A stretch of 64,000 bases of DNA, taken from an uncultured Eubacteriales bacterium (lineage in GTDB: Bacteria > Bacillota > Clostridia > Peptostreptococcales > Anaerovoracaceae). The DNA lies in contig CACYFF010000005.1 of NCBI GenBank assembly GCA_902773665.1, forward strand, positions 62,001 through 126,000, written 5' to 3'. The notes beneath the pieces are model-generated. The model had not been told where the DNA came from. It did no database searches and saw nothing but the letters and a program-made list of their open reading frames with translations. How positions within the stretch are numbered: position 1 is the stretch's first letter; each line of letters starts with the position of its first letter. Both the position numbers and the translations under genes were made by a program. Shown piece by piece: positions 8,582 to 17,356 of the stretch.

Positions 8582-9607
8582 CTAGTTATCGACCAGATCC
8601 ACATAATAGATCGGTTCCGGCCATTCCTGCATCAGAAGCTGCAGGCGCGCAGGGTCGGATGCTTCTTCTTTGATGTCCGCATTCCGCAGGGTCGTGGCGT
8701 GTGCCGCGGAGACCCACAGGCTTTGCGGAGCGCCGTCGCTCGTATATCGATATTCCACCCAGTCCAGGTTATCCACGCAGGCGATCAGCACAGCGGCAAA
8801 TCGCCGCATGTCTTTCCGCATCCCGGCCAGGATCTGGCTATTGATGTCGGTCTGCAGAACGATCGTCCAGCCGTAGGGTTCTTCCGCTGTGGAGAGCTCG
8901 TTTTCATAGGGTCCGATCACATCCCGGATCCCCAGCGCATCGGCCAGCGCAGCATTAGCCGGCATATCGCCCACATAGGCGTGCCGCGCATTCCAGACTT
9001 CCGCCGTCTGTTCGTCGATCAGCGTCCCCTGATACCAGACGATGCGGTCGCCCATCCAAATCTCCTGCACGTTCTGATAGGCTTCGCCTGCAGCGCCTTC
9101 TGCGCCTACCGCGTAATAGAAGTCGTTATCCTTGCCGCCCTTCTTCGCTGCGCGGAAACCGATCTCCATGGTTCCGTCTGTGCGCTGCAGCAGATCTGCA
9201 TGGGTCACGCCGAGACTCTTATCCTTGAGATTGCCGGAAATGGCGATACCGTTTTCATCCTGGACTACGCCCGTGATATTCACCGCACTCGGATCCACGT
9301 AGCTGCCGTAACGGTAGGTCTTGTACCAGAATCCCGCGCCCAGCAGCACCGCAGCAGCCAGAACGCCTGCGGCGACCCGCTTCCAGGTGCCGGTGCGCAC
9401 CTTCTTCAGGTAGTCGATCTCCTTTGTTTCGGCGGCCTGTTCCTTGGCAGGGTCATCCCCTCCCTGCATGGCGGCCAGAACACGGCGGCAGTCTTCGCAT
9501 CCCCCCAGATGCCGTTCGACCGCCTCGTTGGTCTCTTCGCTCGTCAGTTTTTCGATGTAGCTCGGCAGCAGATCTTTTACCACCGCACACGTCAGATCAT
9601 TCTTCAT
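8582..9607 (-). CDS. Anti-sigma factor with zinc-finger N-terminus (zf-HC2) and DUF4825-like exterior domain
   Basis: The 341-residue protein opens with a zf-HC2 anti-sigma domain whose zinc motif is H-x3-C-x2-C (HLGGCEDC near residues 33-40). A single membrane helix lies at about residues 77-95, followed by a large outer domain. That domain contains YVGDMPANAALADALG and ELSTAEEPYGWTIVL, which resemble DUF4825. It overlaps the sigma gene upstream by 11 bases, so the two are translationally coupled. It should hold the sigma factor at the membrane until an external signal arrives. Confidence 0.8.
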   Translation of the reverse strand: MKNDLTCAVVKDLLPSYIEKLTSEETNEAVERHLGGCEDCRRVLAAMQGGDDPAKEQAAETKEIDYLKKVRTGTWKRVAAGVLAAAVLLGAGFWYKTYRYGSYVDPSAVNITGVVQDENGIAISGNLKDKSLGVTHADLLQRTDGTMEIGFRAAKKGGKDNDFYYAVGAEGAAGEAYQNVQEIWMGDRIVWYQGTLIDEQTAEVWNARHAYVGDMPANAALADALGIRDVIGPYENELSTAEEPYGWTIVLQTDINSQILAGMRKDMRRFAAVLIACVDNLDWVEYRYTSDGAPQSLWVSAAHATTLRNADIKEEASDPARLQLLMQEWPEPIYYVDLVDN

Positions 9608-10100
9608 CGTCTCTTACCTTCCCCTTCAATTTCTCTTTCCCTCTGTAAAAGGTGACCCTCGCCCAGTTCTCGCTCTGCCCTAAAACGTCTCCGATCTCCC
9701 GGAAGGACAAGCCTCCGAGGAGCCGCAGATACAGCACTTCGCGGGCAGGCTCCGGGCTGTCGTGGATCGCAGCGTACAGGCGTCTTTTGCGTTCCGCCGC
9801 CACCGTTTCCTCTTCGGGTGAAGGAGCAGTCCCAGCCGGCGCTGTGCCGGTCTCCGCCAGCTCGTCCAGACTGTCCTGCAGCGGATGTCTGCGCCGGTAG
9901 GCCATCAGTTGATTTTTTGCGATGGCGCAAAGCCAGGTCGATACCTTGCAGCTGCCGTCGAAGCGTCCGATGCTGCTGACGGCTTGAGCGAACGTCTCCT
10001 GCGTCAGCTCTTCGGACAGGTCTTCGTCGCCTGTGAGCGAACACAGATAGCGGTAGACCGTCTGCGCGTGCTGCCGGTAGATCTCTTCCATGGACTGCAT
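9597..10100 (-). CDS. RNA polymerase ECF sigma factor
   Basis: This 167-residue sigma-70 family protein has region 2 (LSEELTQETFAQAV, then VSTWLCAIAKNQLMAYRRR) and region 4 (REVLYLRLLGGLSFREIGDV followed by the recognition helix). The start ATG at 10100 follows AGGAGGTG by 5 bases. The gene overlaps its anti-sigma factor, the usual ECF arrangement. A TGTAACG element on the minus strand (10159-10153) recalls ECF -35 sites, but I cannot place a convincing -10, so autoregulation is only a possibility. Confidence 0.9.
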   Translation of the reverse strand: MQSMEEIYRQHAQTVYRYLCSLTGDEDLSEELTQETFAQAVSSIGRFDGSCKVSTWLCAIAKNQLMAYRRRHPLQDSLDELAETGTAPAGTAPSPEEETVAAERKRRLYAAIHDSPEPAREVLYLRLLGGLSFREIGDVLGQSENWARVTFYRGKEKLKGKVRDDEE

Positions 10101-10137
10101 CTCTTCACCTCCTTTCCCCTTTTCATACCGTTAATGC

Positions 10138-10165
10138 AGAAAACGGGCTTTTCGTTACAAGCCCG
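10138..10165 (-). terminator. Terminator after the racemase gene
   Basis: CGGGCTT and AAGCCCG (10144-10165) form a 7-bp stem, followed on the minus strand by a TTTTCTG run. It separates the racemase gene from the sigma gene. Confidence 0.55.
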
Positions 10166-10193
10166 CTGAAAATTTTTTTGATCTGACGGAAGG

Positions 10194-10883
10194 TTACGCC
10201 AGCGCCCGCTTCGCCGCTGCCTTCGCATGGATGACGGTCGTATCGAAGAGGGGCAGCACGCTGTCTTCAGGGCGTACCAGCAGGCCGATCTCCGTGCAGC
10301 CCAGGATGACGGCCTCGCAGCCCTGTGCTTTCAAATCGTCGATCGCCCGGGCAAAATACTGCCGGGACGCCTCTCGGATCTCGCCGACGCACAGTTCCTC
10401 GAAAATGATGCGGTTCAATTCCGCAATATATTCTTCACCCGGCACGCAGACCGCAAAGCCCGCCTCCGCCAGCCGACCTTTATAGAAATCCTGCTGCATG
10501 GTGTAGCGGGTGCCCAGCAGGCCGACTTTGCGGATCCCGGCTTCCTGCAGCGCATCGCCCGTCGCATCAGCGATATGGAGCAGAGGCACGGTCACAGCCG
10601 CCTGCACCGCATCGAACACTTTGTGCATCGTATTCGTGCAGATGAGGATGAAGTCCGCGCCGCACGCCTGCAGGCCCACAGCCGCATCCGCCAGAATCTT
10701 TGCCGCATCATCCCAGCGGCCTTCGCTTTGGCACCGCTCGATCTCGTCGAATTCCACGCTGTACAGCGCGATCTTCGCAGAATGCAGCCCGCCCAGCGCC
10801 TGCTTTACGGTCTCGTTTATGATCCGGTAATACGGCACCGTGCTTTCCCAGCTCATGCCGCCGATGAGTCCTATGGTCTTCAT
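10194..10883 (-). CDS. Aspartate/glutamate racemase family protein
   Basis: The 229-residue enzyme has the family start IGLIGGMSWEST and the two catalytic cysteines C82 (ICTNTMHK) and C196 (ILGCTEI). They sit in the usual positions for PLP-independent racemases of the RacX/YgeA/aspartate racemase group. It probably interconverts L- and D-forms of an amino acid in the cytoplasm; specificity cannot be assigned. The gene is single and divergent from the SPFH gene. Confidence 0.88.
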   Translation of the reverse strand: MKTIGLIGGMSWESTVPYYRIINETVKQALGGLHSAKIALYSVEFDEIERCQSEGRWDDAAKILADAAVGLQACGADFILICTNTMHKVFDAVQAAVTVPLLHIADATGDALQEAGIRKVGLLGTRYTMQQDFYKGRLAEAGFAVCVPGEEYIAELNRIIFEELCVGEIREASRQYFARAIDDLKAQGCEAVILGCTEIGLLVRPEDSVLPLFDTTVIHAKAAAKRALA

Positions 10884-10933
10884 GGATCCTGCCCTCCTGT
10901 CTGCTTTCCATTATAACATTTTTCAAAAACCTC

Positions 10934-10972
10934 TTGACGTCTGCTATCGAAGTGATATTATTTTGATATCAC
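10934..10972 (+). promoter_or_regulatory. Promoter of the SPFH/RHH pair with an overlapping palindromic operator
   Basis: TTGACG (10934-10939) and TATTAT (10956-10961) are 16 bases apart. The 21-bp palindrome GTGATAT-N7-ATATCAC (10952-10972) covers the -10 element and the probable start point, a good position for a repressor. The small RHH protein encoded downstream is an obvious but untested candidate to bind it. Confidence 0.65.
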
Positions 10973-11007
10973 ATATCGTTGTTTTCAAAAGGAAGGTATC
11001 TGATCAT

Positions 11008-12042
11008 ATGAACGAAATCATTTTAAACAAAAGAAAGAACGGCATGGGGATGCTCATCCTACTGCTCCTGCTGTACGTTGCAGCGGTCATCCTGCTCATC
11101 GGCAGCGCCAGCTATGCCCTGCCCCTGCGGGGCGCCTTGCGCGGCATCGTCATCGCCGTCTGCATCTTCTGGCTCGCCATTGGCTGGATCCTGCTCCTGG
11201 GTCTCAAGGTCATCCGTCCCCAGGAAGCGCTGGTGCTCACCCTGTTCGGCAACTACGTGGGAACCCTCCGGGAGGAAGGCTTCTATTGGGTCAACCCGTT
11301 CTGCGTAGCGGTGAACCCCGCAGCGAACACGAAGCTGTCCCAGAGCGGCGACGTGGACAGCGGCGACAAGACCTCCCTGCTTACAACGCTGGCGACCAGC
11401 GGCAAGCAGACCACGGAAGTCGGCAGCAGCAAGAAGATCTCCCTCAAGGTGATGACCCTCTCCAACTCCCGCCAGAAGATCAACGACTGCCTGGGCAACC
11501 CGGTGGAGATCGGCATCGCAGTCATGTGGCGGGTCACGGACACGGCGAAGGCCGTCTTTAACGTCGACAACTACAAGGAATATCTGTCCCTGCAGTGCGA
11601 CAGCGCCCTGCGCGAGATCGTGCGCATCTATCCCTACGACGTGGCGCCTGGCGTGGATACGACCGGCGACGGCATCGCGGACGAAGGCAGCCTGCGCGGC
11701 TCCTCCGAGCTGGTGGCCAGCCGCATCAAGGAAGAGATCCAGCGCAAGGTGACCTCCGCAGGCCTCGAGATCCTGGAAGCCCGCATCACCTATCTGGCCT
11801 ACGCGCCGGAGATCGCGGCCGTCATGCTGCAGAGACAGCAGGCGTCCGCCATCATCGACGCCCGCAAGATGATCGTAGACGGCGCCGTCGGCATGGTGGA
11901 AATGGCGCTGGACCGTCTGGCGGAAAACAACACCGTCGAACTGGACGAGGAACGCAAAGCTGCCATGGTGAGCAATCTGCTGGTCGTACTGTGCGGCAAC
12001 AAGGACGCCCAGCCCATCGTCAACTCCGGCAGCCTGTATTAG
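11008..12042 (+). CDS. SPFH (band 7/stomatin-like) domain membrane protein
   Basis: The 344-residue protein has two adjacent N-terminal membrane helices (about residues 12-35 and 40-65), then a band 7 domain ([20 protein letters not shown] onward) and a coiled, alanine-rich tail ([20 protein letters not shown]). Such proteins form oligomeric rings or membrane microdomains. The ATG at 11008 follows GGAAGG by 11 bases; the open frame upstream of it includes promoter DNA and was not used. The gene is followed after 15 bases by a ribbon-helix-helix gene in the same transcription unit. Specific function unknown. Confidence 0.88.
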   Translation: MNEIILNKRKNGMGMLILLLLLYVAAVILLIGSASYALPLRGALRGIVIAVCIFWLAIGWILLLGLKVIRPQEALVLTLFGNYVGTLREEGFYWVNPFCVAVNPAANTKLSQSGDVDSGDKTSLLTTLATSGKQTTEVGSSKKISLKVMTLSNSRQKINDCLGNPVEIGIAVMWRVTDTAKAVFNVDNYKEYLSLQCDSALREIVRIYPYDVAPGVDTTGDGIADEGSLRGSSELVASRIKEEIQRKVTSAGLEILEARITYLAYAPEIAAVMLQRQQASAIIDARKMIVDGAVGMVEMALDRLAENNTVELDEERKAAMVSNLLVVLCGNKDAQPIVNSGSLY

Positions 12043-12057
12043 TCCACGGGTGAGGAA

Positions 12058-12270
12058 ATGACCGAAGATCTGAAAAACACCAAAAAACAGGTGCCGCTGC
12101 GCCTGTCGCCGAAGCTCTATGCCGCCATCGCGGCCTGGGCGGAGGACGATTTCCGCTCGGTCAACGGGCAGATCGAGTATCTGCTTACCGAGTGCGTCAA
12201 GCAGCGCAAGAAAAACGGCAAGTACGTCGGCGAGGAGATCGACGCGCCGATCGAGCTGGACATCGAATAG
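12058..12270 (+). CDS. Small ribbon-helix-helix (Arc-like) DNA-binding protein
   Basis: This 70-residue protein contains the beta strand KKQVPLRLSPKLYAAI followed by two helices (AAWAEDDFRSVNGQIEYLLTE), the Arc/CopG ribbon-helix-helix pattern. The tail is acidic. It lies 15 bases after the SPFH gene, and a terminator follows. The context suggests it either represses its own promoter through the palindrome at 10952 or works with the SPFH protein. No toxin-like partner is visible. Confidence 0.8.
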   Translation: MTEDLKNTKKQVPLRLSPKLYAAIAAWAEDDFRSVNGQIEYLLTECVKQRKKNGKYVGEEIDAPIELDIE

Positions 12271-12276
12271 ACGGTA

Positions 12277-12323
12277 CAAAAAAAAGCCGGCCGGTCTCAT
12301 CGAGACCCGGCCGGCCTTTTTTT
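12277..12323 (+). terminator. Strong bidirectional terminator
   Basis: The GC-rich stem GCCGGCCGGTCTC...GAGACCCGGCCGGC has one bulged C and is flanked by an A-run on the left and a T-run on the right. It ends the SPFH/RHH unit and probably also the convergent small gene. Confidence 0.85.
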
Positions 12324-12334
12324 GCGGAGGTCGT

Positions 12335-12544
12335 TTAGGGCAGCAGGCTTTCGATCAAATCCCTGGCGCGCTGCGGATCCAGATCCAGGCGATTTACCAC
12401 CTCTGTGACCATTTCCACAAAGACTCGGTCTGTCGAGATATGACGGATGGCGTCGTCTTCGCGCCGGATCCCGTAACACAAACAGGGTTCTTCTTCACAG
12501 ACGAATACTTCGCTTACGATCGTGTACTTTTTTACATTCTTCAT
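12335..12544 (-). CDS. Small protein, possibly DUF6514 family
   Basis: The 69-residue product starts MKNVKKYTIVSEVFVCEEEP and ends in a helix-forming stretch (TEVVNRLDLDPQRARDLIES). The ATG at 12544 follows TAGGAGGAGA by 5 bases, so translation is credible. The pattern 'KYTIVSE...YGIRRE...' resembles short clostridial DUF6514 proteins, but I hold this lightly. No function is known. Confidence 0.6.
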   Translation of the reverse strand: MKNVKKYTIVSEVFVCEEEPCLCYGIRREDDAIRHISTDRVFVEMVTEVVNRLDLDPQRARDLIESLLP

Positions 12545-12759
12545 CGCTTCTCCTCCTAAACGCATCCCCTATTTTCAGATTTTCCTACGGCAGATCCCAA
12601 AAACCCCTTCTATAATAAATGAGTAATTTTTTGGCAAATTATCACGCACTTTTTTGAAAATTTTCCAAAAAAATTTTTTCAGCAAAAAACTTCGCTGCTT
12701 TTCCTTGACACTCCTCCCTGTGCAGGCGCATAATACTTAAGATAATTGATCTTTAAGAA

Positions 12760-12784
12760 CGATCCCGTGAGGTCGGCAAGATCG
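12760..12784 (+). promoter_or_regulatory. PyrR-binding RNA hairpin (anti-antiterminator) of the pyr leader
   Basis: GATCCCGTGAGGTC (12761-12774) matches the PyrR loop consensus ARUCCNGNGAGGYU at 12 of 14 positions. It is enclosed by the stem CGATC...GATCG (12760-12784). By the known mechanism, UMP-bound PyrR would stabilise this hairpin and allow the terminator at 12846 to form. Confidence 0.8.
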
Positions 12785-12845
12785 AGTCATAGAAAGTTTT
12801 GGGCAGGTGCTGCAGCACAGGCCCCTCTCCTGCTATGTTCGTTCA

Positions 12846-12871
12846 CCCTGCCGGCTATCCGGCAGGGTTTT
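12846..12871 (+). terminator. Attenuator terminator before pyrC
   Basis: CCCTGCCGG-CTAT-CCGGCAGGG is a perfect 9-bp stem with a 4-base loop, followed by TTTT, 21 bases before the pyrC start codon. With the PyrR-like hairpin upstream it forms a classic pyrimidine-responsive attenuator. Confidence 0.85.
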
Positions 12872-12892
12872 CTGCAAAAATCCGGAGAAACT

Positions 12893-14050
12893 ATGACTTT
12901 CAACGCAAAAAACAACGGCAGAACTTTCGGACAGACGGACAGCGGCAGCACTGTCCTTCCCGGCTTTTGCGACGTGCACGTGCACTTCCGCGAGCCGGGT
13001 TTTTCATATAAGGAGACGATCGCATCCGGATCGGCTGCGGCGGCGCACGGCGGCTATACTGCCGTCTGCACCATGCCGAACCTGGCGCCCGTGCCCGACA
13101 GCCTGCCCCATCTCGAGCAACAGCTCGAGATCATCGAAAAGACGGCTGCGATCGCTGTCCATCCCTACGGCAGCATCTCCGTCGGAGAGCAGGGCAAAGA
13201 GATCGCGGACCTCGAAGCCATGGCGCCCTACGTCTGCGCTTTTTCCGACGACGGCAAAGGGGTGCAGGATGCGGGGCTCATGAAAGAGGCGATGACCCGC
13301 GCCAAAGCCTTAGGCAAACTCGTCGTCGCCCACTGCGAAGTCAACGAGCTGCTGCGCGGCGGCTACATCCACGACGGCCGCTACGCCAAGGAGCACGGAC
13401 ACCGCGGCATCTGCAGCGAGAGCGAATGGCGCCAGGTGGAGCGCGATATCGATCTGGCGTATCAGACCGGCTGCGGTTACCACGTGTGCCACATCTCCAC
13501 AAAAGAGAGCGCAGAGCTCGTCCGCCAGGGCAAGAAGGACGGCATCGACGTATCCTGCGAGACGGCGCCCCACTACCTGCTGATGGACGACGCCCAGCTG
13601 ACCGAAGACGGATGGTTCAAGATGAATCCGCCGGTGAGAGATAAAACCGACCGGGAAGCGCTGCTGGAAGGCGTCTGTGACGGCACGATCGAGATCGTAG
13701 CCACCGATCACGCGCCCCACAGCGCCGAAGAAAAGGCGAAGGGCCTCGAAAAGAGCGCCTTCGGCATCGTGGGGATCGAAACAGCATTCCCACTGCTGTA
13801 CACCTATCTGGTAAAGTCCGGAACGCTCACCCTCGTTCAGCTGGTCAAATTGCTCTCGGACAACCCCAGAAAGCGCTTCGGCATCCAGTCCGACCCCGGC
13901 CGGTCGATCTGGAACCTGGAAGAAGAATACATCATCGATCCGGACGATTTCCTTTCCAAAGGCAAAGCGACGCCCTTCAAGGGATGGAAGGTCTTCGGCC
14001 GGTGCATAGAAACGACTTATAACGGAAACACGGTTTACGCATTCAAATAA
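12893..14050 (+). CDS. pyrC: Dihydroorotase
   Basis: The 385-residue cytoplasmic enzyme closes carbamoyl-aspartate to dihydroorotate. Metal ligands H29 and H31 lie in GFCDVHVHFREPG. The later ligand motifs are VAHCEVNELLRGG, VCHISTKESAELVRQG and IVATDHAPHS. It is shorter at the N-terminus than usual class I enzymes, with only about 28 residues before the first metal motif, so the small beta domain is reduced. The ATG at 12893 follows CCGGAG by 6 bases and lies after the attenuator. The open frame continues upstream to 12746 through the leader, which cannot be coding. First gene of the pyr operon. Confidence 0.93.
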   Translation: MTFNAKNNGRTFGQTDSGSTVLPGFCDVHVHFREPGFSYKETIASGSAAAAHGGYTAVCTMPNLAPVPDSLPHLEQQLEIIEKTAAIAVHPYGSISVGEQGKEIADLEAMAPYVCAFSDDGKGVQDAGLMKEAMTRAKALGKLVVAHCEVNELLRGGYIHDGRYAKEHGHRGICSESEWRQVERDIDLAYQTGCGYHVCHISTKESAELVRQGKKDGIDVSCETAPHYLLMDDAQLTEDGWFKMNPPVRDKTDREALLEGVCDGTIEIVATDHAPHSAEEKAKGLEKSAFGIVGIETAFPLLYTYLVKSGTLTLVQLVKLLSDNPRKRFGIQSDPGRSIWNLEEEYIIDPDDFLSKGKATPFKGWKVFGRCIETTYNGNTVYAFK

Positions 14051-14065
14051 ATTCGGAGGAATACC

Positions 14066-17000
14066 ATGGCTAAGAGAACAGACATCAAAAAAGTACTCAT
14101 CATCGGATCCGGCCCCATCGTCATCGGGCAGGCGGCAGAATTCGACTACGCAGGCACCCAGGCCTGCCTGGCGCTCAAGGAGGAAGGCTATCAGGTCATC
14201 CTGTGCAACTCCAACCCCGCCACCATCATGACCGACACATCCATCGCGGACAAGGTCTACATGGAGCCCCTTACGCTGGAATACGTCGCGAAGATCCTCC
14301 GGTACGAGCGGCCCGACGCCATCGTGCCCGGCATCGGCGGACAGACAGGCTTAAATCTGGCCATGCAGCTCGAGCGCAAGGGCATCTTAAAGGAATGCGG
14401 CGTACAGCTGCTGGGCACCCCCGCAAGCTCCATCGAGCGGGCCGAGGACAGAGAACTGTTCAAGGAGATGTGCCAGTCCATCGGTGAGCCGGTCATCCCC
14501 TCCGAGATCACCTACTCCCTGGATGAAGCGAAGGAAGCAGCGAAACACATCGGCTACCCCGTCGTGCTGCGCCCTGCCTTTACCCTCGGCGGTACCGGCG
14601 GCGGCTTCGCGTATAACGAAGAAGAACTGATCGAAGTCGGCACGAACGCGTTCCGGCTCTCCCCCGTGCATCAGGTGCTCGTCGAAAAGAGCGTGCGCGG
14701 CTATAAGGAGATCGAGTTCGAAGTCATGCGCGACTCCAACGACCACGCCATTACCATCTGCGGCATGGAGAACGTGGACCCCGTTGGCGTCCACACCGGC
14801 GACTCCATGGTCGTAGCGCCTATCCTGTCCTTAAACGAGCACGACCTGAAGATGCTCAACGATTCCGCGATCCGCATCATCAAGGAGCTGAAGATCGAAG
14901 GCGGCTGCAACGTGCAGTTCGCCCTCAACCCCAATTCCTCCGAATACTTCCTCATCGAAGTCAACCCCAGAGTCTCCCGTTCCTCCGCGCTGGCCAGCAA
15001 GGCAAGCGGCTATCCCATTGCCAGGGTCACCGCGAAGATTGCCATGGGCATGGCCCTGGAAGAGATCCCCGTCGCAGGCGGCACCGCGGCCATCGAACCC
15101 AGCCTCGACTACATCGTGGCCAAGTTCCCGCGCTTCGCCTTCGATAAATTCACCGACGCGCCCAACACCCTGGGCACCCAGATGAAGGCCACCGGCGAAG
15201 TCATGGGCATCGGCTCCACGCTGGAGGAATGCTGCCTCAAATCCGTGCGCTCCCTGGAGACCGGCGTCTGCCACTTCTGGATGGCGAAGTTCGACAGCTA
15301 CACCGATCAGGAACTGAAGGACTACGTCTCCGAGTTCCGGGCGGACGGCATCTTCGCCGTGTTTGAGCTCATCCGCAGAGGCGTTTCCCTGCAGGAGATC
15401 CACGAGCTCACCATGATCACCGGGCTGTTCCTGGAGAGCTTTAAGAAGATCGTCGACATGGAAGGCATGCTGAAGAGAGCGCCAGGCGGCATCGACACCC
15501 TCACCGCAGCCAAGCTGATGGGCTTCTCCGACGAATACATCGCCAAGCTCTGGAATGTGGACGAGCTGCAGATCTACAAGACCCGCAAGGAAGAGGGCCT
15601 TACGCCGGTCTTCCGCATGGTGGACACCCTGCACACCGGCAAGTACATCGCCTACCTGTACTCCTCCTACACCGGCGAAAACCAGTCCCTGCTGACGGAC
15701 AAGAAGAAGATCATCGTGCTGGGCGCCGGCCCCATCCGCATCGGACAGGGCGTGGAATTCGACTACTCCACCGTCCACGCGGTGCAGACCATCAAGCGGG
15801 CAGGCTACGAAGCCATCATCATCAACAACAATCCGGAGACCGTCTCCACCGACTACACCACCGCCGATAAGCTGTATTTCGAGCCCCTTACCCCGGAAGA
15901 CGTCATGGCCATCATCGACTTCGAAAAGCCGGAGGGCGTCATCGCCTCTTTAGGCGGTCAGACCGCCATCAACCTGGCGCAGCCCCTCGTGGACCGCGGG
16001 GTAAAGATCATCGGCACCGATTGCGAAGCCATCGACCTGGCGGAAAACCGCGACAGTTTCGAAAAACTTCTGCTGGAGCTCAACATCCCGCAGCCCAAGG
16101 GCCGCGCGGTGACCCACATAGAGGAAGGCGTTGCCGCCGCTGCCGAGATCGGCTATCCCGTGCTGGTGCGTCCCAGCTTCGTTCTGGGCGGCCGCGCCAT
16201 GCAGATCGTTCTGGGGGAGGAGCAGCTGCGCCACTACCTGAAGACCGCCGTGGAGATCGACGCAGACAAGCCGGTCCTGGTGGATAAATACATCCAAGGC
16301 AAGGAAGTGGAGATCGACGCCATCTGCGACGGACGCGACGTGTTCGTCCCGGGCATCATGGAGCTGGTGGAGCGCACCGGCATCCATTCCGGCGACTCCA
16401 TCTCCGTCTACCCCTCCTTCTCCATCTCGGACAAGGTGAAGGGCACCATCCTGCAGTACGCGAAGAAGCTGGGCCCCGCCATCGGCATCGTGGGTCTGTA
16501 CAATATCCAGTTCATCGTGGATCAGAACGACGACGTGTACATCATCGAGGTCAACCCGCGGTCGTCCCGCACCGTTCCCTTCCTGTCCAAGGCCACGGGC
16601 TATTCTCTGGCAGACATCGCCACGGAGGTGATCCTGGGCAAGAGCTTAAAGGAACAGGGCATCTTCGACCTGTACGCACCGGAGAAGAAGCGCCACTACG
16701 TAAAGGTGCCCGTATTCTCCTTCAACAAGATCCGCGGTCTGGATGCCTACCTGTCTCCGGAGATGAAATCCACCGGCGAAGCCATCGGCTACGATGACCG
16801 CCTCAACCGCGCGCTGTACAAGGCGCTGCAGGCAGCCGGCATGCACCTGCAGAACTACGGCACGGTGTTTGCGACGATCGCGAACAAGGACAAGGAAGAG
16901 GCTCTGCCTCTCATCCGCCGGTTCTACAACCTGGGCTTCAACATCGAAGCGACGGAAGGCACGGGAACATTCCTCAAGGAGCACGGTATCCGCACCCGCG

Positions 17001-17236
17001 TGCTGAAGAAGATCTCCGAAGGATCCGATGCGATCCCCGAGAGCATCCGCCAGGGTCACATCGCCTATATCATCAACACATCCGCGCTGGATACCGGAAG
17101 CGACACGGACGGCATGAAGATCCGCCAGGCGGCGACGGAAAACAACGCCACGATCTTCACCTCGCTGGATACGGTCCGCGTGCTGCTGGACGTTCTGGAA
17201 GAGACGACGCTGACGATCTCCACGATCGACGCATAA
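14066..17236 (+). CDS. carB: Carbamoyl-phosphate synthase large subunit
   Basis: The 1056-residue protein makes carbamoyl phosphate from bicarbonate, ammonia and two ATP. It has the duplicated structure of the family. The first half starts KKVLIIGSGPIVIGQAAEFD, and the second half starts IIVLGAGPIRIGQGVEFDYS near residue 550. A C-terminal MGS-like allosteric domain holds the variable loop TSLDTVRVLL. The length is normal. It starts 15 bases after pyrC behind GGAGG. The small glutaminase subunit, CarA, is not encoded next to it or anywhere in the window, which is unusual. Confidence 0.96.
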   Translation: MAKRTDIKKVLIIGSGPIVIGQAAEFDYAGTQACLALKEEGYQVILCNSNPATIMTDTSIADKVYMEPLTLEYVAKILRYERPDAIVPGIGGQTGLNLAMQLERKGILKECGVQLLGTPASSIERAEDRELFKEMCQSIGEPVIPSEITYSLDEAKEAAKHIGYPVVLRPAFTLGGTGGGFAYNEEELIEVGTNAFRLSPVHQVLVEKSVRGYKEIEFEVMRDSNDHAITICGMENVDPVGVHTGDSMVVAPILSLNEHDLKMLNDSAIRIIKELKIEGGCNVQFALNPNSSEYFLIEVNPRVSRSSALASKASGYPIARVTAKIAMGMALEEIPVAGGTAAIEPSLDYIVAKFPRFAFDKFTDAPNTLGTQMKATGEVMGIGSTLEECCLKSVRSLETGVCHFWMAKFDSYTDQELKDYVSEFRADGIFAVFELIRRGVSLQEIHELTMITGLFLESFKKIVDMEGMLKRAPGGIDTLTAAKLMGFSDEYIAKLWNVDELQIYKTRKEEGLTPVFRMVDTLHTGKYIAYLYSSYTGENQSLLTDKKKIIVLGAGPIRIGQGVEFDYSTVHAVQTIKRAGYEAIIINNNPETVSTDYTTADKLYFEPLTPEDVMAIIDFEKPEGVIASLGGQTAINLAQPLVDRGVKIIGTDCEAIDLAENRDSFEKLLLELNIPQPKGRAVTHIEEGVAAAAEIGYPVLVRPSFVLGGRAMQIVLGEEQLRHYLKTAVEIDADKPVLVDKYIQGKEVEIDAICDGRDVFVPGIMELVERTGIHSGDSISVYPSFSISDKVKGTILQYAKKLGPAIGIVGLYNIQFIVDQNDDVYIIEVNPRSSRTVPFLSKATGYSLADIATEVILGKSLKEQGIFDLYAPEKKRHYVKVPVFSFNKIRGLDAYLSPEMKSTGEAIGYDDRLNRALYKALQAAGMHLQNYGTVFATIANKDKEEALPLIRRFYNLGFNIEATEGTGTFLKEHGIRTRVLKKISEGSDAIPESIRQGHIAYIINTSALDTGSDTDGMKIRQAATENNATIFTSLDTVRVLLDVLEETTLTISTIDA

Positions 17237-17356
17237 GTTGTCCTCGGGGTCCTGTCGCAAGGCAACCTTCCCCTTCCCTTGCGCTTACGCGCCGGGCGGG
17301 GCCCCTTCCTTCGCGCCACCCCTCGGACCTATATTTCAATGGGAGATCCTCATGCT

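Larger units (their letters stand above)
12566..12892 (+). promoter_or_regulatory. Non-coding control region and 5' leader of the pyr operon
   Basis: This 327-base stretch has no credible gene. Its left half (about 12590-12690) is A+T-rich, with runs of A and T, and would hold the divergent promoter of the small gene at 12335. The right half holds the pyr promoter (TTGACA 12705-12710, then CATAAT 12729-12734, 18-base spacing), the PyrR-like site and the attenuator listed separately. The leader RNA is about 150 bases long. Confidence 0.7.

Noticed and set aside
11059-12300. 413-codon minus-strand frame across the SPFH and RHH genes
   Set aside because: Shadow of two well-supported plus-strand genes; the product is His/Asp/Ala-rich with no motif.
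12746-12892. N-terminal extension of pyrC
   Set aside because: It would translate the PyrR hairpin and the attenuator; dihydroorotase similarity begins only near the ATG at 12893, which has a ribosome site.
17237-17356. Small gene between carB and pyrK
   Set aside because: The 120 bases are open in one frame upstream of pyrK but give a low-complexity Arg-rich product, and PyrK homology begins at 17357.
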